Below, in pieces: positions 1-9,460 of a stretch of DNA of 64,000 nt (the stretch's first letter is position 1; the number at the start of each line of letters is the position of its first letter). This DNA is from an uncultured Anaerolineae bacterium (GTDB lineage: Bacteria > Chloroflexota > Anaerolineae > CG2-30-64-16). The position numbers and the translations under genes are program-made. The stretch is taken from the NCBI GenBank assembly GCA_937124585.1, contig CAKZKT010000088.1, positions 1 through 64,000 on the forward strand, given 5' to 3'. A model generated the notes under the pieces. The model saw only the letters and a list, made by a program, of their open reading frames with translations, ran no database searches and was not told the origin of the DNA.

Positions 1-57
1 GTTGTCCGCTAGATAGATTCTGCCAGTCACTTCGCTCTCCATGAGAAGCTTCGTCAT
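1..57 (-). CDS. 5' end of an unidentified gene leaving the window
   Basis: Only the first 19 codons are visible, reading leftwards (MTKLLMESEVTGRIYLADN). The start is well supported: an AGGAGGA ribosome-binding site lies at 61-67, three bases before the ATG. Too little protein is present to name a family. The leader upstream carries four regularly spaced palindromes (83-227), so this gene is the likely target of whatever regulator binds there, and it may encode or adjoin that regulator. Start confidence is moderate; function is unknown. Confidence 0.6.
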   Translation of the reverse strand, partial: MTKLLMESEVTGRIYLADN

Positions 58-82
58 GGTTCCTCCTGCCGCCTAACTACTA

Positions 83-227
83 ATTAGGCTGACTAATTCC
101 GCCTATTACACCACACAAGGATATTAGACGGATATCTTCCGCCTAATACCCCAAAAGCCTTGTTAGACGGATTCTGTCCGCATAACGGGCCCAAGCCGAG
201 GATTAGACGGCCAATTATCCGTCTAAT
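83..227. promoter_or_regulatory. Array of four regularly spaced operator-like palindromes
   Basis: Four imperfect palindromes of the form ATTAGaCGGA-N5-TCCGcCTAAT lie at 83-107, 123-147, 162-186 and 202-227 (the last has a 6-bp centre). Their centres are about 40 bp apart each time. The half-sites are conserved while the centres and the DNA between them differ, which is how regulator-binding sites behave, unlike a simple duplicated tandem repeat. The array sits directly upstream of the leftward gene at 1-57. An autoregulating repressor is a reasonable inference; the binding protein is not identified. Confidence 0.6.
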
Positions 228-395
228 GCGCGAAAGGTGGACAACCGCTGCGATGGATCTATCTGATCTACCGATGCATATTATAGGCCGAAATCCCAAA
301 ATGTCAAGAACTTTTGCGGCTGCCCAGCAATTCCAAATATAACGAACAGTTTCCCGCTTCGACCCCCCACCCCCATCCCGTACTTGCCTCCCCGG

Positions 396-615
396 AGCGC
401 AACGGAGGGGGCGGGGAGCGCTCTGGAGGGGTGTTTCGGGCGGCGAAGCCACCCGAAATACCCCCTTTGAAAAGGCGACCCCCGCTCTCCCCTTCCAGGG
501 GAAAGCGGGGAAGCTTCTTTTTGTGGGGTTTTGGGGCCGCTCTACGACTCCAAAACCCCCTTCCAAAGGATTTCCCCCTCTCCCGCATAGCGGGAAAGAG
601 GGGCAGGGGTGAGGG
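396..615. repeat. Hairpin-rich intergenic repeat block
   Basis: Four consecutive inverted repeats are visible: 428-464 (17-bp arms with one GU pair and one mismatch, GAA loop), 480-510 (outer 7-bp and inner 4-bp stems), 525-559 (arms beginning GGGGTTTTGG) and 575-603 (GC stem around CATAG). The tail GGGCAGGGGTGAGGG (601-615) recurs in modified form at 43534-43573, so this belongs to a dispersed repeat family. It lies downstream of ppc, so it may also act in transcript termination or stability, but no T-run follows any stem. Confidence 0.65.
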
Positions 616-727
616 AAACCACTTTGCCAACATATCCCGGCGTCCCCAAACTCATATTTGGAATGGCTGCAGAGATCGGATTCGCCTGGTGCAATTTGCC
701 AAAACAAGGGGGCATTTCAGGTGTTGT

Positions 728-3478
728 TTACCCCGTATTCCGCAACCCCGCCGCGACCCCGTTCACGCTGAGCAGCACCGCCTCGCGCAACGCCTCGGCC
801 TCCACACCACCGGCATCGCGCCAGCGGCGCAGCAGCACCACTTGCAGGTAGTTCATCGGGTCAATGTACGGGTTGCGCAGCTGGATCGAGCGCCGCAGCC
901 ACGGCTCGTCCTCCAGCAGATCCCCCTGGCCGGTAAGGCGCAGGATGGCGGCCTCGGCCCGCCGATACTCGGCCTGCAACACGGGGAAAACCGCGGCGCG
1001 CGTCTCCGCGTCGGCCAGGCTTGCGTAGACTTCAGCGATGGACAGATCGGCCTGGCGCAGCGAAAGCTGGGCGTTGTCAATCAGCGCCCGGAAGAAAGGC
1101 CACTCCCGGTACATCTCGGCCAGCTCGGCCCAGCGGCCGGCGTCCTCCCCTGCCCAGGCGGTCAGCGCAGCCCCCAACCCGTACCACCCCGGCAACCCTG
1201 CCCGGCTCTGGAGCCACGCGAACACCCACGGGATCGCGCGCAGGTCGTCAATCCGGGCAGTGGCACGACGCCGCGCCGGCCGGCTGCCGATGTTGAGCCG
1301 GCCGATGGCGTCTATGGGGGTCGCGTCCTGAAAGTAGCGCAGCAGCGCGGGGGAATCGTGGACGAACCCCCGGTAGGCCGATCGCGCCTCGGCCGAGAGC
1401 GCGTCCATGATGGCTTCCCAGCGCGCCTCGTGCGCGGAGATGACTGCGCCCGGCGCCAGGCTGCGGATCAGCACCGCGTGGATGATCTGCTCCAGGTGGC
1501 GCTGCGCCAGCTCACGGTTAGCGTACCGGTTGGTAATGGCCTCCCCCTGTTCGGTGAGGCGGATGCGGCCGCGCAGCGACTCGGCCGGCTGGGCCAGGAT
1601 CGCCCGGTTGGTCGGCCCGCCCCCGCGGCCGATGCTGCCCCCGCGGCCGTGGAACAGGGTCAGCCGGACCCCGTGGGCCGCGCAGACCGCGGGCAGCGCC
1701 TGCTGCGCCCGGCGCAGCGCCCACGTCGCGGTCACGTAGCCGGTGTCCTTGTTGGAGTCGCTGTAGCCCAGCATGATCTGCTGGTTGCGGCCGCGGCGCG
1801 CCAGGTGCGCCGCGTAGGCCGGGTTGGCGAACAGCGCATCCATGATCCCCGGCGCGGCCTGGAGGTCGGCCAGGGTCTCGAACAACGGCACGATGTTCAG
1901 CGCAGCGTCCACCCCGGCATCTTTCGCCATCAGCAAGACGGCCAGCACATCGCTGGCGCCGGTGGTCATGCTGATAATGTAGTTCTGGATGGCCTCGATC
2001 CCCACCCGCTCGTGGGCCCGGCGGATCAGCCGGAACAGCTCCAGCGTCTCGTTGGTCTCCGGGCTGAAATCGAGCCGGGCGGGCGCCAAGGGCCGGGCGC
2101 TCAGTAGCTCGGCCGTCAGCAGGCGGGCCTTCTCGGCTTCGGGCAGAGCCGCGTAATCTTCGGCCAGGCCGTAGCGGGCGAAGATCTCGGCCAGCGCGCG
2201 AGTGTGGCGCTCGGCGTGCTGGCGGATGTCCAGCGTCGCCAGGTGGAAGCCGAAGATATCCGCCTGCCGGACGATGGTGCCCAGGCGGCCTTCGGCCAGG
2301 CGCTCGCCCCGGTGACCGCGCAGGCTGTCCTGGATCAGCCGCAGGTCGTCCAGGAACTCGGCCGCGTTGCGGTACGCGCCGGGCCGCGGCAGATGATCGG
2401 CCCGCCACGGCCGGCGGTTGGCCTCGGCCGTGGCGCCCAGCTTGCGGTAGATGAAGGACAGTTTGTGGCGGTAGGGCTGCATGGGGTAGCGCGCGGCCAC
2501 CTTCTCGGCCTCGTCGGGGAAGAGGGCCGCGTCGGCTTCGATGCTGGCCTGGAGCTCAGGGGAGATGCCGTAGCGCGCCGAGCTGCTCAGGTGGCCGTGC
2601 ATGCGGTCCAGGCTGCGCTGGTAGAGGCGCAGCGCCAGCGCCTTGTGTTCGCGCAGCGCCTCTTCGGTCACGGCCGGGGTCACGAACGGGTTGCCGTCCC
2701 GGTCGCCGCCGATCCAACTGCCGAACTGCAGGAAGCGGGGGATGCGGAACGGGTGGCCGGGGTAGCAGTCGGCCAGCGCCATTTCCAGCCGGCGGTAGAG
2801 CGCGGGGGCCAGGTCGAACAGCACCTCGTCGAAGAAGTACAGCCCGTTGCGCACCTCGTCCATCACCGTCGGCTGGCGCAGCCGCGTCTCGTCCGACTGC
2901 CACAGCGCGACGATCTCCTCCCGCAGCGCATCGTGGAGCTCCCTCGCTTCGTCGGGTGTGGGGGAGTGGAAATCGAGCTCGTGGAGCACGAACGCCATGC
3001 GCCGCAGCTTCGCCAGGATGGTGCGCCGCTTGGCCTCGGTGGGGTGCGCGGTGAACACCGGCTGGATCAACATCTCATCCAGCAGGCCCTGGATCGCTTC
3101 GGGGGGCACGCCATCGGCCCGCAACTGCCGCACGGCCGCCGCGATGGTCTCGCCTACCGACCGGCCCTCCGCGTGCGCCCGCTGCGCGCGCCGGTGCAGC
3201 ACGCGCACCCGTTCCTGCTCCTCCGCCAGGTTGACCAGCTGGAAGTAGGCCGCGAACGCCTTGAGGACGCCGCGCGCCTCGGCCAGCCCCAGCCCCTCGA
3301 TGCGGGCCAGCAGCCGCGCATGGGCCTCGGCATCGCCGCCGCGGCGGGCCTTCGCCAGGCCGCGGCACTCCTCCACCAGATCGAACAACGCAGGCCCCTC
3401 CTGCTCGATGATGGTCTGCCCCAGCAGGTCGCCGAGCAGGTGGATCTGTTCGCTGAGGATTTCGTTGGGTTCTGTCAT
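728..3478 (-). CDS. ppc: Phosphoenolpyruvate carboxylase
   Basis: Carboxylates phosphoenolpyruvate with bicarbonate to oxaloacetate, refilling the citric-acid cycle in the cytoplasm. The 916-residue protein has the full set of family motifs: TAHPTE with the catalytic His near residue 145, GSWIGGDRDGNP near 253-264, GYSDSNKD near 571-578, the mobile-loop motif FHGRGGSIGRGGGP near 609-622, and the carboxy-terminal RNTG that completes the active site. Length is typical. An ATG at 3478 is preferred; a TTG nine bases further upstream is also in frame. It begins five bases after the serpin stop and is probably co-transcribed with it, an unusual partner. Confidence 0.95.
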   Translation of the reverse strand: MTEPNEILSEQIHLLGDLLGQTIIEQEGPALFDLVEECRGLAKARRGGDAEAHARLLARIEGLGLAEARGVLKAFAAYFQLVNLAEEQERVRVLHRRAQRAHAEGRSVGETIAAAVRQLRADGVPPEAIQGLLDEMLIQPVFTAHPTEAKRRTILAKLRRMAFVLHELDFHSPTPDEARELHDALREEIVALWQSDETRLRQPTVMDEVRNGLYFFDEVLFDLAPALYRRLEMALADCYPGHPFRIPRFLQFGSWIGGDRDGNPFVTPAVTEEALREHKALALRLYQRSLDRMHGHLSSSARYGISPELQASIEADAALFPDEAEKVAARYPMQPYRHKLSFIYRKLGATAEANRRPWRADHLPRPGAYRNAAEFLDDLRLIQDSLRGHRGERLAEGRLGTIVRQADIFGFHLATLDIRQHAERHTRALAEIFARYGLAEDYAALPEAEKARLLTAELLSARPLAPARLDFSPETNETLELFRLIRRAHERVGIEAIQNYIISMTTGASDVLAVLLMAKDAGVDAALNIVPLFETLADLQAAPGIMDALFANPAYAAHLARRGRNQQIMLGYSDSNKDTGYVTATWALRRAQQALPAVCAAHGVRLTLFHGRGGSIGRGGGPTNRAILAQPAESLRGRIRLTEQGEAITNRYANRELAQRHLEQIIHAVLIRSLAPGAVISAHEARWEAIMDALSAEARSAYRGFVHDSPALLRYFQDATPIDAIGRLNIGSRPARRRATARIDDLRAIPWVFAWLQSRAGLPGWYGLGAALTAWAGEDAGRWAELAEMYREWPFFRALIDNAQLSLRQADLSIAEVYASLADAETRAAVFPVLQAEYRRAEAAILRLTGQGDLLEDEPWLRRSIQLRNPYIDPMNYLQVVLLRRWRDAGGVEAEALREAVLLSVNGVAAGLRNTG

Positions 3479-3483
3479 ACGTC

Positions 3484-4707
3484 TCAAACACGTTCGGAGT
3501 CTGTGACCCAGCCCATGAAGAGGATCGCGCCGGTGGCGTTGTCGCGGATCGCGCAGAAGAACGGCCGATCCACCACCATGCGGAACCGACTCATGGGCAA
3601 GCCTCTCGCCATCACCACGGCCGTCGCGGCCGCGGCCTCGGTGCCTTCTTCGTTGACTTCCATGAAGGCCTGGTAGATCACCAGGCTGATGAAAAACAGG
3701 CCGGGCAAGATGCCGCCGAAATCGACCTGCTGGCCGAAGGCGATGCCCATGCCCATCTCGATGAGCGGGTCGTTGAGCTTAGCCCGATAGTTCACCTTGA
3801 AGCGCGGCAGCACGATGTCGCCCGGCTGCGAGTGCAGGTGCGCGACCCAGGCATCCAGCCGTGCGGCATCCACCGCGGCCTCGACCGGGCTGAATTCGTC
3901 GTTCTGCTTGGGCAGGGCGATGAGCATCCCTACCCGGCCCTCGCCGTATGGCAGCTCGACCACCTGGACGGCCTCGTCCTCGAAGTAGCGATAATCGCCG
4001 CCTTGCTGCATCAGCGCCAGGGACTTGCGCGTGCCGTCGGGCAGCGTGAAGTCGCCGTCACGGGTCAGCGCCTCGAACTCGTCGGCCCACGCGCCCTTGA
4101 AGTAGATGGCGTTGACCAGCACCAGGACCGCTTGGAAAACCTCGCTGGGCTTAAGCAAGTCCTTGATCTTGTCCTCGGTCTTGTCCTCCACCCAGGTGTT
4201 GATGGTACGCACGGCCTCATCCGGGTTGTTGAAGTCCAGGTTGGCGAGCTCGGCCCGGAAGGTCGCCCGGTTCTGCGCCACGAACTCGGGGGTCAGCGTC
4301 TCGCGGACGTCGGCCCACAGCGAGTTCGCCAGGGCCAGCCTCACCTGGGGGTCGGGCGCGGCCAGGTCGGCGGTGAAGGCGGCATACGCGGCGTTGACCT
4401 CTTCCGGCGTTAGGTCGGCCAGGCCCAGCGCCTCGGCCATGGCGCGCCGCGTCTCGCCCCGCGCGCCGTTCCAGGTTATAGTGAGCGCGATGGCGATGCT
4501 GGTGGGCGAGATGAAGATGTTGCCCGCCAGCGCGGCCTTACGTAGCTCGGCCAGCAGGCGGAAGCCGAAGTCGTTGGTGGCCGCGACCAGGGGCGTCCTG
4601 AACGCCGGTCGGCCGGTGAAGTTTGCCGGCCGCAACGCTGGCGGCGGCCGCGGCGTTTCGGGAACGGGCTGGTCATTGTGGCTGAATTGGAAGGGTAATT
4701 TGGGCAT
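3484..4707 (-). CDS. Serpin family protease inhibitor
   Basis: A 407-residue protein with the serpin fold signature throughout, including the FISPTSIAIAL segment and the carboxy-terminal strand. The reactive-centre hinge reads EEGTEAAAAT (about 353-362), the small-residue pattern of inhibitory serpins that insert the loop after cleavage; the scissile region lies near VVMARGLPMS. No signal peptide is seen, so an intracellular target is likely. The start at MPKLPF is chosen because GGAGGG lies seven bases before it; longer in-frame extensions have unserpin-like sequence. Its promoter (4853-4881) leaves a leader of about 140 bases that contains a 7-bp hairpin at 4777-4793. Target protease unknown. 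Confidence 0.92.
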   Translation of the reverse strand: MPKLPFQFSHNDQPVPETPRPPPALRPANFTGRPAFRTPLVAATNDFGFRLLAELRKAALAGNIFISPTSIAIALTITWNGARGETRRAMAEALGLADLTPEEVNAAYAAFTADLAAPDPQVRLALANSLWADVRETLTPEFVAQNRATFRAELANLDFNNPDEAVRTINTWVEDKTEDKIKDLLKPSEVFQAVLVLVNAIYFKGAWADEFEALTRDGDFTLPDGTRKSLALMQQGGDYRYFEDEAVQVVELPYGEGRVGMLIALPKQNDEFSPVEAAVDAARLDAWVAHLHSQPGDIVLPRFKVNYRAKLNDPLIEMGMGIAFGQQVDFGGILPGLFFISLVIYQAFMEVNEEGTEAAAATAVVMARGLPMSRFRMVVDRPFFCAIRDNATGAILFMGWVTDSERV

Positions 4708-4776
4708 CTCACGACCCTCCTGTTCGAGCTCAGAGGGGGCCTGTCCCCAAGGGAGGCTTCGCGCTGACCCCCGACC

Positions 4777-4793
4777 GCCGGTCACGGACCGGC
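4777..4793. other. Hairpin in the serpin leader
   Basis: GCCGGTC-ACG-GACCGGC is a perfect 7-bp stem with a 3-base loop inside the predicted 140-base leader of the serpin transcript. No gene-family riboswitch was recognised. It could affect translation or RNA stability; this is inference only. Confidence 0.35.
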
Positions 4794-4852
4794 TTGGAGC
4801 ATCAGATGCATTAGTCTGCGCAGGCAGACGCAGGATGCTGTTCCGTGCATCC

Positions 4853-4881
4853 ACTATACGCCCGAATATGACAAAAGTCAA
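4853..4881 (-). promoter_or_regulatory. Sigma70-like promoter of serpin-ppc
   Basis: On the minus strand a TTGACT element (4876-4881) and a TATAGT element (4853-4858) are separated by exactly 17 bases. Transcription would begin near 4846 and read through the serpin and then ppc. Confidence 0.65.
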
Positions 4882-4916
4882 CGACTTGCCCCGACGCTGG
4901 TGATCGCGCTCGCCGG

Positions 4917-5117
4917 TTGTTCATCCACAATCCGCAATATGAAAACCATCCGATGGTGTTCGTCACCTGGTTCGGCGCAAAAGCCTGTTGCGACTTCTAC
5001 GGCCGGCGCCTGCCCACCGAGGTCGAATGGGAGAAGGCCGCGCGGGGGACCGACAACCGGCCCTTCCCCCGGGACGATAAGCTGGCGCTGAACAACGCCA
5101 ACTTCTACGGCAACGGA
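4917..5117 (+). pseudogene. Remnant of a formylglycine-generating-enzyme (FGE-sulfatase) domain
   Basis: The frame encodes NHPMVFVTWFGAKA, then FYGRRLPTEVEWEKAARGTD, then NNANFYGNG. This is the characteristic core of the FGE-sulfatase/SUMF1 fold, which oxidises a sulfatase cysteine or acts in related C-type-lectin-like enzymes. Only about 67 residues of a domain of roughly 250 remain: both ends are missing, no ribosome-binding site precedes it, and the similarity stops abruptly near 5117. It is therefore a decayed fragment. The P-W-G triplet usual after the RPF segment is altered to P-R-D, also in line with decay. Confidence 0.8.
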
Positions 5118-5438
5118 AAGGTTGGCTCCGATGCAAGGTACCACATGCGCTTGCTGGTACTGTTTCTGGGGCTGCTGGATGGGCCAGGGCCTCCGCACAC
5201 GGGATGTGTGAGCGGCCGGGGTGGGATACCGATTCACTCCCTTCCCCCAAGACACCTAACTGCGCATTCGCGGGCAAGTCGCCCCTCCAGTTGGCCGGCT
5301 ATAACGTCGCAAACTTGTCCATGACCAGCCTCTGCGCCGGCTTGAGTATTGTCTGGTCCATGCAAACAACGAAGGTGTCCGATGTCCCAAATCGGTCACG
5401 CTGGCCTCTCCCCGTTTCCCGATTCGTCATGCTTACGG
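5118..5438. other. Gene-free stretch before lepA
   Basis: Nothing supportable was found between the FGE remnant and the lepA promoter. Several short open frames exist but have no family resemblance, no ribosome-binding site and no coding rhythm. It may hold further decayed sequence from the same event that truncated the FGE gene. Confidence 0.4.
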
Positions 5439-5444
5439 TATAAT
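5439..5444 (+). promoter_or_regulatory. -10 element upstream of lepA
   Basis: A perfect TATAAT lies 40 bases before the chosen lepA start. The -35 region at the right distance (TTCCCG, 5416-5421) is a weak match, so the promoter is plausible but not strong. Confidence 0.5.
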
Positions 5445-5483
5445 TGTGCGCAGACAATCGGAATGCGAATCTGGCGGAAGAAG

Positions 5484-7286
5484 ATGGATCAACAATACAT
5501 ACGCAATTTCTGCATTATTGCCCATATTGACCACGGGAAATCCACACTCGCCGATCGCATGCTGCAGGTGACGGGCACCATTTCGGAACGCGAGATGGTG
5601 GATCAGGTGCTGGACAGCATGGATCTGGAACGCGAAAAAGGCGTGACGATCAAGGCCTCGGCGGTGCGCATGAACTACACCGCGGCCGATGGCCGGCTGT
5701 ATGAGCTGAATCTGATCGACACGCCGGGCCACGTGGATTTCGCCTATGAGGTCAGCCGGGCATTACAGGCCTGCGAAGGCGCCGTGCTTGTTGTGGACGC
5801 GACGCAGGGAATCGAAGCGCAGACGCTGGCAAATTTGTACCTGGCAATGGAGCATGACCTGGAGGTGGTGCCGGTCGTCAACAAGATTGACCTGGTCTCG
5901 GCGCAGCCCGATGCGGTGGCGGAGGAGATCGAAGAGGTGTTGGGCGTGAACGCCGCCGATGTGCTGCGCATCTCGGCCAAAGAGGGCACCAATGTGCCAG
6001 CCGTCCTGGAAGCGGTCGTGCGCCATGTCCCGCCGCCGCGCGGTCAGCGCCACCAGCCGCTGCGCGCCCTCATCTTCGACAGCCACTATGATCCGTTCAA
6101 AGGCGTGGTGGCGTATGTGCGGGTGGTGGATGGCTGGATCGAAGTGGGTCAGGCCCTGCGGCTGATGGCTACTGGCCAGGTGGTCGAACCGCTCGAGATC
6201 GGCATCTTTGCGCCCGATATGCGGCCGACCGGCCGACTGGAAGCGGGCGAGGTGGGCTATGTGGCGACCGGCCTGAAGACCGTCAGCGAGTGCCGGGTGG
6301 GCGACACCCTCACCTGGCAGGCGAATCCGGCCGAGACGCCGCTGCCGGGCTATCGGCCGATGAAGCCGATGGTCTTCGCCAGCGCCTATCCCAGCGACGC
6401 GGCCGACTATCTGGCGCTGCGCGAGGCGCTGGCCAAGTTGCAGCTCAACGATGCGTCGCTCACCTTCCAGCCGGAGACGAGCCAGGCGTTGGGCTATGGG
6501 TTCCGCTGTGGCTTCCTGGGCCTGTTTCACATGGAGATCATTCAGGAGCGGCTGGAGCGAGAATATGACCTCGATCTGGTCTTCACCGCGCCGAGCGTGG
6601 AATATGAGATCACCAAAACCGACGGCAGCGAGATCGTGATTGACAGCCCGGTCGAGATGCCCGACCCGACCCAGATTGCGGAGATTCGCGAGCCGTGGGT
6701 GCAGATTGACGTTTACACGCCCACGGAGTTCATCGGCCAGGTGATGGATCTGGTGACGCAGCGTCGCGGCGAGTTCAAGGCGCAGGAGTATCTCGATCAG
6801 CGGCGGGTGATGCTTAGCTACCACATTCCGCTGATCGAGATTTTGACCGATTTTTACAACGAGCTGAAGGCGCGCACGCGCGGCTATGCCAGCCTGGATT
6901 ATCACTTCGAGGGCTATCGGCCGGCCGACATGGTGCGGCTGGACGTGCTGGTGAACAAAGACCCGGTGGACGCGCTCAGCATGATCGTGCATCGCGATCA
7001 GATGTACACGAAGGGGATGAAGCTGGTCAGCAAGCTGAAGGATGTGATCCCACGTCAGCAGTTCGACGTGCCGATCCAGGCCGCAGTGGGCAACAAGATC
7101 GTCAGTCGGGCGAATGTGAAGGCGCTGCGCAAAGATGTGCTGGCCAAATGCTACGGCGGCGACATCACCCGCAAGCGCAAGCTGCTCGAAAAGCAAAAGG
7201 CTGGCAAGAAGCGGATGAAGATGATCGGGTCCGTTGAGATCCCGCAAGAGGCGTTCATGACGATCCTCAAGCTGGATGAGGAATAG
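5484..7286 (+). CDS. lepA: Elongation factor 4 (LepA), ribosome-associated GTPase
   Basis: A 600-residue translational GTPase that acts on ribosomes, often described as a back-translocase or biogenesis/stress factor. All five G motifs are present: AHIDHGKST (13-21), the REKGVTIKA switch, [12 protein letters not shown] and SAKEG. The LepA-specific carboxy-terminal domain ends [17 protein letters not shown]. Length matches the family. The ATG at 5484 gives the standard MDQQYIRN start. An in-frame ATG at 5463 would add seven residues. It is followed by ksgA in the same direction, 207 bases on. Confidence 0.96.
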   Translation: MDQQYIRNFCIIAHIDHGKSTLADRMLQVTGTISEREMVDQVLDSMDLEREKGVTIKASAVRMNYTAADGRLYELNLIDTPGHVDFAYEVSRALQACEGAVLVVDATQGIEAQTLANLYLAMEHDLEVVPVVNKIDLVSAQPDAVAEEIEEVLGVNAADVLRISAKEGTNVPAVLEAVVRHVPPPRGQRHQPLRALIFDSHYDPFKGVVAYVRVVDGWIEVGQALRLMATGQVVEPLEIGIFAPDMRPTGRLEAGEVGYVATGLKTVSECRVGDTLTWQANPAETPLPGYRPMKPMVFASAYPSDAADYLALREALAKLQLNDASLTFQPETSQALGYGFRCGFLGLFHMEIIQERLEREYDLDLVFTAPSVEYEITKTDGSEIVIDSPVEMPDPTQIAEIREPWVQIDVYTPTEFIGQVMDLVTQRRGEFKAQEYLDQRRVMLSYHIPLIEILTDFYNELKARTRGYASLDYHFEGYRPADMVRLDVLVNKDPVDALSMIVHRDQMYTKGMKLVSKLKDVIPRQQFDVPIQAAVGNKIVSRANVKALRKDVLAKCYGGDITRKRKLLEKQKAGKKRMKMIGSVEIPQEAFMTILKLDEE

Positions 7287-7493
7287 GGCCGATGGCGGAC
7301 ACCTGGGCGGGCAGGGCGCGGCCGAGGTAGAGACGAGGGGTGATACGATGAAGCAAACGCGAGAACGGAATTCATTTTCCGGCGCGCGGGGTAGAGCCGG
7401 AGGTAGACTTCGTCTCTCGCTGTCATCGCTGCTTTGACTCAGGTAGGCGATGCGCAGCCAGGGCAAGGCGATAGGAATCGGATATCCTGAGAC

Positions 7494-8378
7494 GTGTGCG
7501 CGCATTCCCTTCTTTCCCGGCTCTCTGCCCTCGGCATCCGCCCCAAAAAGGGCCTGGGCCAGAATTTCCTCGTGGATCCTGCCCATCGCGGTCGCATCGT
7601 CGCCGCGGCCGATCTCACCCCCGCTGATACTGTGCTGGAGGTCGGCCCCGGGCCCGGCGTGCTCACCGAGCTGATTGCGGCGCAGGCCGGCCGCGTGGTC
7701 GCCGTCGAGCTGGACGACCGCCTCATCCCCGTCCTCCGAGACCGTTTCGCCGATCAGCCGCACGTGACGATCGTGCACGGCGATATTCTGGCGCTGGATG
7801 TGGGGAGGTTGATGCTGGAGGCCGGCGGTCAGCAGTTGGAGGCTGGCGGTGAGAGGTCGGGTGTCGGTTTCCAGGTTTCGGTTTCCGGCTACAAAGTCAT
7901 CGCCAATCTTCCGTATTACATTACCTCGGCCGCCATTCGCCATCTGCTGGAGAGTGTGCCGCCGCCGGAGTTGCTGGTGCTGACGGTGCAACGAGAGGTG
8001 GCCGAACGGATGGTGGCGTCGCCGCCGGCCATGAGCCTGTTGGCGTTGGGAGTGCAGTTTTATTGCACGGCGCAGATCGTGGGACGGATTCCGGCCGGGG
8101 CATTTTATCCTGTGCCGAAGGTGGACTCGGCTGTCGTACGGCTGACGCGGCGAAGAGAGCCTGCGACGCCCGGTGTGACGGCCGAGGCGTTTTTCCGCGT
8201 GGCCCGGGCCGGCTTCAGTCAGCCGCGCAAGCAGCTGCGCAACTCGCTGGCCGCCGGCCTGGGCGTGTCGGCCGACCAGGTCGAGACCTGGTTGGCCGCA
8301 GCCGGGATCGCGGCGCAGCGTCGGGCCGAGACGCTGACGCTGGCAGAGTGGGGCACGCTGGCAAGCGTGGTGGGGTGA
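7494..8378 (+). CDS. rsmA: 16S rRNA dimethyladenosine transferase KsgA/RsmA, with an in-frame insertion
   Basis: Dimethylates two adjacent adenines near the 3' end of 16S rRNA, using S-adenosylmethionine. Motifs present: GQNFLVD (22-28), the SAM-binding VLEVGPGPGVLTEL (47-60), VELD, HGDIL and the catalytic NLPYYI (138-143). Start is a GTG at 7494, which gives the usual amino terminus; the ribosome-binding site is weak. Odd feature: residues about 107-132, between HGDIL and NLPYY, are an extra segment rich in Gly and Glu with internal repetition (LEAGGQQLEAGGE). Its DNA (about 7812-7889) looks like intergenic repeat and may be a recent in-frame insertion. Confidence 0.93.
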   Translation: MCAHSLLSRLSALGIRPKKGLGQNFLVDPAHRGRIVAAADLTPADTVLEVGPGPGVLTELIAAQAGRVVAVELDDRLIPVLRDRFADQPHVTIVHGDILALDVGRLMLEAGGQQLEAGGERSGVGFQVSVSGYKVIANLPYYITSAAIRHLLESVPPPELLVLTVQREVAERMVASPPAMSLLALGVQFYCTAQIVGRIPAGAFYPVPKVDSAVVRLTRRREPATPGVTAEAFFRVARAGFSQPRKQLRNSLAAGLGVSADQVETWLAAAGIAAQRRAETLTLAEWGTLASVVG

Positions 8379-8402
8379 GAAGGCGCCATGGCGACACGGT
8401 GC

Positions 8403-8413
8403 GGGGGGGGGGG
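8403..8413. repeat. Run of 11 guanines
   Basis: An uninterrupted G11 tract lies in the short gap between ksgA and the convergent aldo/keto reductase gene. Such runs are prone to slippage and to assembly error. Confidence 0.9.
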
Positions 8414-8429
8414 ACACGATGAGTTCGCC

Positions 8430-8452
8430 CACCCTGTCACCCCGTCACCCTG

Positions 8453-8455
<3 letters not shown>
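8430..8455. repeat. Three short tandem units (CACCCTGT type)
   Basis: CACCCTGT, CACCCCGT and CACCCTGT follow one another, separated by single bases matching the same pattern. The third unit overlaps the 3' end of the aldo/keto reductase gene. A small expansion of a 9-bp unit is the simplest reading. Confidence 0.55.

Positions 8456-9460
<1,005 letters not shown>

Larger units (their letters stand above)
58..727. other. 670-bp gene-free region: palindrome array plus hairpin block
   Basis: No credible gene is seen between the left-edge gene and the end of ppc. Positions 61-227 hold the ribosome-binding site and palindrome array of the left-edge gene. Positions 228-395 hold nothing I recognise and are less GC-rich than the surroundings. 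Positions 396-615 hold four strong hairpins. Positions 616-727 hold no further signal I can support. Open frames crossing this block have no family resemblance and are composed of repeat sequence. Confidence 0.6.

Noticed and set aside
314-2107. Long plus-strand open frame (about 597 codons) opposite ppc and the hairpin block
   Set aside because: It is the antisense shadow of the GC-rich ppc gene and includes repeat sequence. The amino-acid content is dominated by Arg, Pro and Gln, with no family motif.
5240-5440. Possible transposase or IS fragment next to the FGE remnant
   Set aside because: No terminal inverted repeats, target duplication or transposase motif could be found.
5763-8432. 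Long minus-strand open frame (889 codons) opposite lepA and ksgA
   Set aside because: Both opposite genes have complete motif sets; this frame has His/Arg/Gln-rich composition and no recognisable domain, as expected from antisense of GC-rich coding DNA.
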